This document shows, piece after piece, positions 32,994-40,205 of a stretch of 40,481 nucleotides of DNA. The notes beneath the pieces are model-generated. The model made no database searches and had not been told where the DNA came from. It was given only the letters and a program-made list of their open reading frames with translations. Numbering within the stretch: the stretch's first letter is position 1; each line of letters starts with the position of its first letter. The position numbers and the translations under genes are program-made. This DNA comes from Cryobacterium shii (GTDB taxonomy: Bacteria; Actinomycetota; Actinomycetes; Actinomycetales; Microbacteriaceae). The DNA lies in contig NZ_SOFY01000018.1 of NCBI RefSeq assembly GCF_004402595.1, positions 1 to 40,481 on the forward strand. Direction: 5' to 3'.

Positions 32994-34553
32994 ATGACTA
33001 CCCACTCCCCCTCCTCCGGCCCAACGCCGGGGGCATCCGACTCCGGCACCGGCGGGATCTCCTCGAAGGGCCTCAGCGCCGGCTCGATCGGTCTGCTCGG
33101 GGCCACGGTCATCGGCATCTCGTGCATCGCGCCGGCCTACACCCTCACGGCCTCCCTCGGCCCGACCGTCGCGGCCGTCGGCACCCAGATGCCGGGCATC
33201 TTCCTGGTCGGCTTCATCCCGATGCTGCTCGTGGCGCTCGGCTACCGTGAACTCAACAACGCCATGCCGGATGCCGGCACCTCCTTCACCTGGGCCACCC
33301 GCGCCTTCGGGCCATGGCTGGGCTGGATGGGCGGCTGGGGACTCATCGTGGCGACCGTGGTCGTCCTATCGAACCTCGCCGGCGTCGCCGTCGACTTCTT
33401 CTATCTCATGCTGGCCCAGCTCTTCGGCAACCCCGACCTCGCCGACCTCACCGGCAACGTGCTGATCAACGTGCTCACCTGTCTGGTGTTCATGGTGGCG
33501 GCCTGTTACATCTCCTACCGCGGCATGGAGACCACCAAGGCGGTGCAGTACGTGCTCGTGGCCTTCCAGCTGATCGTGCTGGTCTGGTTCAGCGTCGCCG
33601 CCCTGGTGCAGGTCGCCGAAGGCAGCGCCTTCGATGCCCTCGCCTTCAGCGCGGACTGGTTCAACCCGTTCCTCGCCCCCTCGTTCACTGCGTTCGCCGC
33701 GGGCGTCTCGCTCTCGATCTTCATCTTCTGGGGCTGGGACGTCACCCTCACCATGAACGAGGAGACCAGGAACCCCAAGACCACCCCCGGGCGCGCGGCC
33801 ACGCTCACCGTGGGCATCATCTTCGCGCTGTACATCCTGATCGCGGTCGCGACCCTGATGTTCTCCGGCGTCGGAACCGGCGCACTGGGTCTCGGCAACG
33901 AGGAGATCCAGGGCAATGTGTTCGCCGCCCTCGCCGGGCCGGTGATGGGCCCCTTCGCCATCCTGATGTCGCTGGCGGTGCTGTCGAGTTCAGCCGCGTC
34001 CCTGCAGTCCACCTTCGTCGGGCCGGCGCGCACAATGCTGTCGATGGGGCACTACCAGGCCTTCCCCAAGCGGTTCGCGTCGATCAGCCCCCGCTACAAG
34101 TCGCCGGGTTTCGCCACCCTGATGGCCGGCATCGTGGCCTGGGGTTTCTACGCCGTGATGCGGGTGCTCAGCACCGACGTGCTCACCGACACGATCCTCA
34201 CCCTGGGCATGATGATCTGCTTCTACTACGGGGTCACCGCGTTTGCGTGTGTCTGGTACTTCCGTTCCGAGGCCCTCGGCACCATCCGCGCGTTCCTGCT
34301 CAAGTTCCTGGCGCCGCTGCTCGGCGGCGTCATCCTGCTCGTCATTTTCGCGACCACGCTGTACGACAGCATGAACCCTGAGTACGGCAGCGGCTCGAAC
34401 ATCGGTGGGGTCGGACTCGTGTTCATCCTCGCAATGGTGCTCTTCATCGGCGGGATCGTGCTCATGCTGATCCAGCGCAGCGTCAACCCGGCCTTCTTCC
34501 AGGGCAAGACGCTCACGCAGGGGTCCTCCAAGGAGCACCTGCACATGCAGTAA
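32994..34553 (+). CDS. APC-superfamily amino acid/polyamine permease
   Basis: The 519-residue membrane protein has about 12 hydrophobic helices. The first holds the unwound substrate motif GATVIGISCIAPAYTLTA. YRELNNAMPDAGTSFTWATRAFGPWLGWMGGW is the conserved helix 2-3 region. A Ser/Thr/Gly/Pro-rich N-tail and basic C-tail are cytoplasmic. AAAGGACAG precedes ATG 32994, 16 bases past the Usp gene, so all four genes form one transcript. It probably imports the amine oxidised by the neighbouring oxidase, or a related compound. Confidence 0.9.
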   Translation: MTTHSPSSGPTPGASDSGTGGISSKGLSAGSIGLLGATVIGISCIAPAYTLTASLGPTVAAVGTQMPGIFLVGFIPMLLVALGYRELNNAMPDAGTSFTWATRAFGPWLGWMGGWGLIVATVVVLSNLAGVAVDFFYLMLAQLFGNPDLADLTGNVLINVLTCLVFMVAACYISYRGMETTKAVQYVLVAFQLIVLVWFSVAALVQVAEGSAFDALAFSADWFNPFLAPSFTAFAAGVSLSIFIFWGWDVTLTMNEETRNPKTTPGRAATLTVGIIFALYILIAVATLMFSGVGTGALGLGNEEIQGNVFAALAGPVMGPFAILMSLAVLSSSAASLQSTFVGPARTMLSMGHYQAFPKRFASISPRYKSPGFATLMAGIVAWGFYAVMRVLSTDVLTDTILTLGMMICFYYGVTAFACVWYFRSEALGTIRAFLLKFLAPLLGGVILLVIFATTLYDSMNPEYGSGSNIGGVGLVFILAMVLFIGGIVLMLIQRSVNPAFFQGKTLTQGSSKEHLHMQ

Positions 34554-34610
34554 CCGTGATCATGCGCATGGGAGAATGAGGACCGACCACCGGATGGAAT
34601 CGTCTCCCCT

Positions 34611-37600
34611 ATGCCTTACACCCTGACCTCTCACGAGATCGCACTGCTCGTGGGCAGCCAGGCCTTCTCGCGGGGCGAACGCTATGCCCGCACTGGACAT
34701 GTCGCCTCCTCGGCCTGGTCCAGTACCGGCACGCAGCTCTTCGGAGAGGTCGAGGGCTCGAGCCCCAGTCCGTACAGCGTGAGCGTGTCGTTCACAGTGG
34801 GCGCCTCCGGGGCCGTGCTGAAGGCATCCGGGGTCTGCACCTGCCCGGTGACACGCAACTGCAAGCATGTCGCGGCCCTGCTCGTCGACAGCGGAATCGC
34901 CATCGCCGAAGCGGCCCGGGACCTGACCGGACCCGGGAGCCCCCGGTCCGAGCCGCCCACCGGGCCACCCACCGGCCCCGCCGTCCACTCGTCTCCGCCA
35001 TTGTTTCCGTCGTCGTCCCGTTCGGCGCCCCGTTCGTCGACGCCGACGTGGCGGAGCGCCCTGGCGCCCCTGACCCGGCCGGATGTCCAGCCCGCCGGCA
35101 CGAGTCTGGGCCTGGCCCTGCAGTTCCAGCTGCTCGCGCCGGAACGCACGTCATTCGCCGACTCGACCCCCGTTCGGCGCCTGGTCGCCCGCCCGATGAT
35201 CATGGGCAAGAAGGGCAAGTGGATCCGCGGCAGCATCACCTGGGACAACATGACCTACGACCGCGGGGCACTCGATCAGGCGCAGTTGCGCGTGCTCTCG
35301 GCCCTGTACGCGCTGCATTCCGCGGGCCGCCCGTACTACGCGGCCGCCAGCCAGTGGATCCGGGTCGACGCCTTCCCCGACCGGTCGTTCTGGGACCTGC
35401 TCGAGGAGGCGCGCGCCGCCCGGCTGGCCCTGATCTCCGCCACGGCCGGTCAGGAGCCTGTGCTCGTGTCCGCCGAGGCGGCCGGCCTGCAACTGGACAT
35501 CCGGCGGTCGCCGGCCGGGCTCACCCTGGCCCCGGCGGTGGTCCTCGGCGACCGCCCGCTGCCGCGCCGCGGGTTCGGCTTCATCGGCGAACCCGCCCAC
35601 GGCGTCTACAGCTGGGAAGACGTGGCCGGCGTGGCCGAACCGCGGCTCACACTGGCGCCGCTGACCGGCCCGATCGACCGCGAACTCCGCGACCTCGCCA
35701 TGGCCGACTCGATCGCCATCCCCCCGGCCGACGAGCCCGCCTTCCTGGCCGAGTTCTACCCGTTCCTCCGCAACCGGGTGTCCCTGACCAGCCGGGACGA
35801 CTCCTTCCAGCCGCCGGAGTCCCCGCAGCCGGTCCTGGCCCTGACCCTCACCCACCAGCCGGATGCCCGGATCACCCTGCACTGGGACTGGCGCTATCCC
35901 GGCTACCGGCAGGCCCTTCGGCCCACGCCGAACGACACCCGCTACCGCGACACCGCCGGCGAGGAACGCATCCTTCGCGGCATCCGGGACCCCCTGGTCG
36001 AGTTCCCCGGCCTGGTCGGGGAACAGGCCGGCCGGCCCCTCCTGATCGAGCAGGCCACCCTCGCCGGACCTCCGATGATCGAGTTCCTCGACACCGTGAT
36101 ACCCGTCCTGGAGTCGTCGCCGGACGTGGAGGTGAGCGTCTCCGCGGATGCCCCACAGTACCGCCCGGCCGACGCTCCGCCGGTGATCAGCGTCGGCACC
36201 TCCGCCCGCGCCGACGACCGCGACTGGTTCGACCTGCAGGTGAGCGTCAGCATCGATGGCGAGGAAATCCCGTTCGACGGCCTGTTCCGGGCGCTGGCCA
36301 CCGGGCAGCAGCTGATGATCCTCGAGAGCGGCACCTACTTCAGCCTCGACCGGCCCGAACTGCACGCGCTGCGCCGCCTGATCGAGGAGGCCCGAAGCCT
36401 GCAGGATGCCGGCGCCGGCGCCGGACCCCTGGGAATCAGCCCGTTCCAGGCCGACCTCTGGGAGGAACTACAGGCCCTAGGGATCGTGGCCGGACAGGCG
36501 GCGGCGTGGCGGGAGACGGTGTCCGGCCTGACCGATGTCGCCCGGATCCCGCCACTGGCCGTGCCGGAGCAGGTTCAGGCCACCCTCCGCGCCTACCAGC
36601 AGTCCGGGTTCGAGTGGCTGGGTTTCCTCTACGACCACCAGCTCGGCGGAATCCTGGCCGACGACATGGGGCTCGGCAAGACCCTGCAGACGATCGCCCT
36701 GATGGAACGGGTGCGGGAGCAGCCGGGGCCCTCGGCGCCGTTCCTGGTCGTGGCACCCACCAGCGTCGTCTCCAACTGGGCCGCCGAGTGCGCCCGGTTC
36801 GCGCCCGGCCTCCGCGTCGAGGCGATCACGGAGACCGCCGGGAAGCGCAGCCGCACCCTGGCCTCCCTGCACGCCGGCGCCGATGTCGTCGTCACCTCGT
36901 ACACGCTGTTCCGCCTGGATTTCGGCGACTACGACGCCCTGGCCTGGTCGGGGCTCCTCCTCGACGAGGCCCAGTTCGTGAAGAACCACAAGTCCAGGGC
37001 CCACCAGTGCGCCCGCCGCCTGACGACCCCGTTCAAGCTCGCGATCACCGGCACCCCGCTGGAGAACAACCTGATGGAGTTCTGGTCGCTGCTCTCGATC
37101 ACCGCGCCGGGGCTCTTCCCGAGCCCCGGGAGGTTCGTCGACTACTACCAGAAACCGATCGAGAAGGATGCCGACGGTGAGAAGCTCGACCAGCTGCGCC
37201 GCCGCATCCGCCCGTTCATGCTGCGCCGCACCAAGGAGCAGGTGGCCGGTGACCTGCCGGCCAAGCAGGAGCAGGTTTTGGAGGTGACCCTGCACCCGAA
37301 GCACCGGGTCGTGTACGACACCCACCTGCAGCGGGAACGGCAGAAGGTGCTCGGGCTGATCGACGACCTGAACTCGAACCGGTTCGAGATCTTCCGCTCG
37401 CTCACCATGCTGCGCCAGCTCAGCCTGGACGCGAGTCTCTACGACGAGAAGTATGCCGACACCCCGTCGACCAAGCTCGACGTGCTCCTCGAACTGCTGG
37501 GCGACATCGTGGCCGGCGGGCACCGCACCCTCATCTTCAGCCAGTTCACCCAGTACCTGGGCAAGGCGCGCACCCGACTGGATGCCGCCGGGATCAGCTA

Positions 37601-37970
37601 CTCCTACCTGGACGGCAAGACCCGCAACCGGGCGAAGGTCATCAGCGACTTCAAGACCGGCGACGACTCGGTCTTCCTGATCAGCCTCAAGGCCGGCGGT
37701 TTCGGGCTGAACCTCACCGAGGCCGACTACGCCATCCTGCTCGACCCGTGGTGGAACCCGGCCACGGAGGCCCAGGCGGTCGACCGCATGCACCGCATCG
37801 GGCAGACGAAGAACGTCTTCGTCTACCGGCTGGTGTCCAGCGACACGATCGAGGAGAAGGTGATGGCCCTCAAGGCCACGAAGGCCCGCCTGTTCGAGAG
37901 CGTGATGACGGATGGGGCGGCCCGCGGCACGGCGCTCACCGCCGCCGACATCCGCGAGCTCCTCGCCTGA
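34611..37970 (+). CDS. SNF2-type DEAD/DEAH ATPase with SWIM zinc finger
   Basis: The 1119-residue protein begins with a SWIM zinc finger, CTCPVTRNCKH (ligands Cys76, Cys78, Cys84, His86). A low-complexity Pro/Ser stretch (about 105-145) and a long middle region without recognised motif follow. The SNF2 motor has LADDMGLGKTLQTIALM (motif I, about 680-697), DEAQ (about 784-787), ITGTPLENN, and a helicase C lobe with FSQFTQYLG, LISLKAGGFGLNLTEADYAILLDPWWNP and MHRIGQTK (about 1060). It should move on duplex DNA or strip bound proteins, as in HepA/RapA relatives; bacterial SWIM-SNF2 proteins have no settled role. ATG 34611 has only a weak GGATGGAA upstream. It lies 57 bases after the permease but looks independent. 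Confidence 0.9.
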   Translation: MPYTLTSHEIALLVGSQAFSRGERYARTGHVASSAWSSTGTQLFGEVEGSSPSPYSVSVSFTVGASGAVLKASGVCTCPVTRNCKHVAALLVDSGIAIAEAARDLTGPGSPRSEPPTGPPTGPAVHSSPPLFPSSSRSAPRSSTPTWRSALAPLTRPDVQPAGTSLGLALQFQLLAPERTSFADSTPVRRLVARPMIMGKKGKWIRGSITWDNMTYDRGALDQAQLRVLSALYALHSAGRPYYAAASQWIRVDAFPDRSFWDLLEEARAARLALISATAGQEPVLVSAEAAGLQLDIRRSPAGLTLAPAVVLGDRPLPRRGFGFIGEPAHGVYSWEDVAGVAEPRLTLAPLTGPIDRELRDLAMADSIAIPPADEPAFLAEFYPFLRNRVSLTSRDDSFQPPESPQPVLALTLTHQPDARITLHWDWRYPGYRQALRPTPNDTRYRDTAGEERILRGIRDPLVEFPGLVGEQAGRPLLIEQATLAGPPMIEFLDTVIPVLESSPDVEVSVSADAPQYRPADAPPVISVGTSARADDRDWFDLQVSVSIDGEEIPFDGLFRALATGQQLMILESGTYFSLDRPELHALRRLIEEARSLQDAGAGAGPLGISPFQADLWEELQALGIVAGQAAAWRETVSGLTDVARIPPLAVPEQVQATLRAYQQSGFEWLGFLYDHQLGGILADDMGLGKTLQTIALMERVREQPGPSAPFLVVAPTSVVSNWAAECARFAPGLRVEAITETAGKRSRTLASLHAGADVVVTSYTLFRLDFGDYDALAWSGLLLDEAQFVKNHKSRAHQCARRLTTPFKLAITGTPLENNLMEFWSLLSITAPGLFPSPGRFVDYYQKPIEKDADGEKLDQLRRRIRPFMLRRTKEQVAGDLPAKQEQVLEVTLHPKHRVVYDTHLQRERQKVLGLIDDLNSNRFEIFRSLTMLRQLSLDASLYDEKYADTPSTKLDVLLELLGDIVAGGHRTLIFSQFTQYLGKARTRLDAAGISYSYLDGKTRNRAKVISDFKTGDDSVFLISLKAGGFGLNLTEADYAILLDPWWNPATEAQAVDRMHRIGQTKNVFVYRLVSSDTIEEKVMALKATKARLFESVMTDGAARGTALTAADIRELLA

Positions 37971-37992
37971 TCCCCTCACGGCCCCGCGCCGG

Positions 37993-37998
37993 TAGGCT
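37993..37998 (+). promoter_or_regulatory. -10 box upstream of the GlpX-like gene
   Basis: TAGGCT, the same hexamer as the leaderless promoters here, would give a transcript start near 38005. The leader of about 40 bases then carries GAGGTG (38035-38040) just before ATT 38045. Confidence 0.4.
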
Positions 37999-38044
37999 TT
38001 TGAGCAACAGTCACCTGGCTGCAGCCTGATCAACGAGGTGCCCC

Positions 38045-38929
38045 ATTCCTCAGCACACCCCTTCCAGCCCCCGCACCGACCCCACCGTCATCGGCGCCGC
38101 CGGGTGGCCGTCCGAGCTGGTCGAGGCTGTGCGCGCCTCGGTCGAGGCGGCCGCGCACGCGGCCCGGCCGTGGGTGGGCCGCGGCGACAAGAACGCCGCG
38201 GACCAGGCCGCCGTTTCGGCCATGCGCGCCGTCCTGATGACCGCGCCGTTCACCGGAACCGTCGTCATCGGCGAGGGCGAGAAGGACCAGGCACCCATGC
38301 TCGCCAATGGGGAGCGCCTCGGCTCGGGCCTCGGACCGGAGTGCGACATCGCGGTCGACCCGCTCGACGGCACCACCCTCGCCGCCCTCGGATTGCCGGG
38401 AGCGGTCTGCGTGATCGCCCTCGCCCCGCGGGGAACGATGTTCGACCCGGCCGGGGTCTTCTACATGGACAAACTCATCTCCGCCGCCGTCGGGCGCGGC
38501 GTGCTCGACCTGAGTGCCCCCGCGACGCAGAACCTGCGTGCCCTGGCGGCCGCTCGCGGCGTACCGGAGTCCGCACTCACCGTCTCCGTGCTCGACAAGC
38601 CCCGCCACGTCGAACTCATCCGGGAGCTCGAGTTCGCCGGCGCCCGGGTGATCCGCGCCCGGGAAGGCGACGTCTCCCCGGCCATCGTCGCCGCCACCCC
38701 GGGCGGTGAGATCGACCTGGTCATGGGCATCGGCGGCACGCCGGAGGGCGTGATCGCGGCGTGCGCCGTGCGCGCCCTGGGAGGGGTCATGCTGGGACGG
38801 CTGGCCCCGCAGAGCGACGCCGAGGAACGCGGAGCACGCGCCACCGGCCTGGATCTCACCCGGATCTTCACCGCCACCGATCTCGTTTCCAGTGCGCGAG
38901 TGCTCTTCGCGTCGGCCCCGGTCACCTGA
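38045..38929 (+). CDS. GlpX-like class II fructose-1,6-bisphosphatase, short, apparent ATT start
   Basis: The protein resembles GlpX, which dephosphorylates fructose 1,6-bisphosphate. It has WVGRGDKNAADQAAVSAMR, the metal-binding VVIGEGEKDQAPMLANGE, VDPLDGTTLAALG, SVLDKPRHVELIRELEFAGARV and MGIGGTPEGVIAACAVRALGG. The frame is open from 38030. No ATG, GTG or TTG precedes GTG 38129, which would cut the first helix (SELVEAVRASVEAAAHAARP). GAGGTG at 38035 is well placed for ATT 38045, giving 294 residues (MPQHTPSS...). The C-terminus stops at FASAPVT; GlpX usually continues 30-40 residues (about 330 total). The conserved metal residues suggest activity, but it may be a divergent paralogue. It is followed by a histidine phosphatase. 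Confidence 0.8.
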   Translation: MPQHTPSSPRTDPTVIGAAGWPSELVEAVRASVEAAAHAARPWVGRGDKNAADQAAVSAMRAVLMTAPFTGTVVIGEGEKDQAPMLANGERLGSGLGPECDIAVDPLDGTTLAALGLPGAVCVIALAPRGTMFDPAGVFYMDKLISAAVGRGVLDLSAPATQNLRALAAARGVPESALTVSVLDKPRHVELIRELEFAGARVIRAREGDVSPAIVAATPGGEIDLVMGIGGTPEGVIAACAVRALGGVMLGRLAPQSDAEERGARATGLDLTRIFTATDLVSSARVLFASAPVT

Positions 38930-38946
38930 ACGGCCTGCCGCCGAGG

Positions 38947-38952
38947 GACAAT
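38947..38952 (+). promoter_or_regulatory. Possible leaderless -10 box for the histidine phosphatase
   Basis: GACAAT, six bases, then GTG at 38959. The spacing matches the TAGGCT-N6-start genes; the sequence match is weaker. GGAG within the six bases is too close to act as a ribosome site. Confidence 0.35.
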
Positions 38953-38958
38953 GGAGCG

Positions 38959-39567
38959 GTGAGTTCCACAACTACCTTCGCCCTTATCCGCCATGGCCAG
39001 ACCGACTGGAATGCCGCGCTCCGCATCCAGGGTCTTTCGGACATCCCGCTCAACGACACCGGACGGGGCCAGGCAGCGGATGCCGTCGGCCACCTGGCCG
39101 ACTACGAGTGGGACTTCGTCGTCTCCTCGCCCCTCAGCCGCGCGGCCGAGACGGCCGATCTGATCGCCGACGGTCTCGGCCTCACCGTCACCCGTCGCAT
39201 CGGGCAGATCGTCGAGCGCGACTATGGCCCCGCGGAGGGCCTCGGCGCCGGCCCGGAGCTGGACGCGCTCCGTCTCCCGGGCGACCCCACCGGCATCGGC
39301 GGATTCCATGGCGCCGAGGCGGAAGCGACGGTCGCCGCGCGCGGCGCGGATGCCCTGCTAGCGCTGGCCGAGGAGCACCCCGGTGCCCGCATCATCGTCG
39401 TCAGCCACGGCACGCTGATCCGGCTGAGCCTCATGCGCATCCTCGACCGCCCGATCGGCACCATCTCCAACGCGGCCCTCACGGTCGTGGCCCACGACCA
39501 GGCCGGCTGGACTCTCGACGTGCTCAACGGCGCCCCCTCCTCCACCGCCCTGGCCCCGGCCCCGTAG
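38959..39567 (+). CDS. Histidine phosphatase family protein
   Basis: The 202-residue phosphoglycerate-mutase-like phosphatase has the phosphohistidine motif LIRHGQTDWN (His12), RIQGLSDIPLNDTGRGQA, the VVSSPLSRAAETA strand-helix and VSHGTLIRL with the second His150. It lacks the mutase features of the protein at 11604 and resembles CobC/PhoE-type phosphatases, so it probably hydrolyses a small phosphate ester of unknown identity. The start is GTG 38959, 29 bases after the GlpX-like gene. The ending is Ala/Pro-rich. Confidence 0.88.
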   Translation: MSSTTTFALIRHGQTDWNAALRIQGLSDIPLNDTGRGQAADAVGHLADYEWDFVVSSPLSRAAETADLIADGLGLTVTRRIGQIVERDYGPAEGLGAGPELDALRLPGDPTGIGGFHGAEAEATVAARGADALLALAEEHPGARIIVVSHGTLIRLSLMRILDRPIGTISNAALTVVAHDQAGWTLDVLNGAPSSTALAPAP

Positions 39568-39656
39568 CCGCCCGCCCGCCCGCCAGGGCACGGCACCGCC
39601 AGCCACCCGGATCCCCAGGCACCCAGCCCTCTAACTTCCCAGACCTCTGGGCCCCG

Positions 39657-39712
39657 CCTCGTGCCTCGTGCCTCGTGCCTCGTGCCTCGTGCCTCGTGCC
39701 TCGTGCCTCGTG
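39657..39712. repeat. Eight tandem copies of a 7-bp unit
   Basis: CCTCGTG is repeated eight times without error, followed by a partial ninth copy (CCTCG). It lies in the 640-base gene-free region between the histidine phosphatase and the IS21-type element, directly before family A copy 3. The 7-bp unit would shift frame if translated, but no gene covers it. Confidence 0.95.
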
Positions 39713-39720
39713 CCTCGACT

Positions 39721-39801
39721 GTGCCTATTCCGGTCGAGAGTGGCCGGTGCCACGGGGTCAGTATTCACCAGTCGTTGACAACTCTCGACCGGAATGGGCA
39801 C
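39721..39801. repeat. Family A long inverted repeat, copy 3
   Basis: Arms of 21 bases at 39721-39741 and 39781-39801 (core ATTCCGGTCGAGAGT) pair with one mismatch around a 39-base loop. It is the only copy more than 100 bases from the nearest stop codon. CACTCTCG follows the right arm, as in copy 2. Confidence 0.9.
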
Positions 39802-39983
39802 TCTCGCCCGATGGTTCGCATGCCAGTAGCCCTCTGCGTGCACCTGGCAGACGGTTGTGGAGGCGAAGGCGGAGGCGGAGGCGCGACTCACTATCAGGCT
39901 CCCCCACGAGGACATTCTGGTCCCGGTGGTCGTGGTCTTGCGCGCCGAGGCCGGCCGAGCACCGTCCCTCCCCCGTTGTCGTT

Positions 39984-40053
39984 GTCGTGGCGCAGGTTGT
40001 GCGCGCGGGCGCAGGTTCCACCGTGCGCCGGCGCACCGAACCTGCGCCGCGAC
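39984..40053. repeat. Family E nested inverted repeat beside the IS21 end
   Basis: GGCGCAGGTT occurs twice (39989 and 40009); either copy can pair with AACCTGCGCC at 40039. Around the first copy the arms are 15 bp (39984-39998 with 40039-40053, one mismatch). A perfect 14-bp palindrome GTGCGCCGGCGCAC (40023-40036) forms the tip. It ends 16 bases before the predicted insertion-sequence boundary. Confidence 0.75.
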
Positions 40054-40068
40054 GGCGCCCCCGCCCGG

Positions 40069-40168
40069 TGTCAATGGCCAATCCGAACTGCCCACTGGCG
40101 GCCAGTAGGAATGCCCGCTGGTGGCCATGAAAACTGCCCACTCATGGCCAACAGATCTGCCCACCTGG
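40069..40168. mobile_element. Terminal repeat region of an IS21-family element
   Basis: Starting from TGTCAATGGCCA at 40069, a unit of 23-24 bases of the form GGCCA-N7/8-TGCCC is repeated four times (40075, 40099, 40122, 40145), with a trace near 40182. IS21-family ends begin with TG and carry several such transposase-binding repeats, and the region lies directly beyond the istB stop. The boundary at 40069 is inferred from the TG and the first repeat. Confidence 0.7.
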
Positions 40169-40205
40169 GGTTTGGTGGCGTTGGCCATGCGTGGTTGTGC
40201 TCGTT

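Noticed and set aside
34553..37970. SNF2 ATPase as part of a defence system (DISARM- or Zorya-like)
   Set aside because: No methyltransferase, nuclease, phospholipase or other defence partner is adjacent.
38038..38709. GTG-started frame overlapping the GlpX-like gene (begins MPHSSAHPF)
   Set aside because: It has GAGGTG nearby but encodes an Arg/Pro/His-rich shadow peptide; the GlpX frame carries all family motifs.
39657..39801. Possible CRISPR array from regular repeats
   Set aside because: Units are 7 bp without spacers, and the following arms are a single inverted repeat; there are no cas genes.
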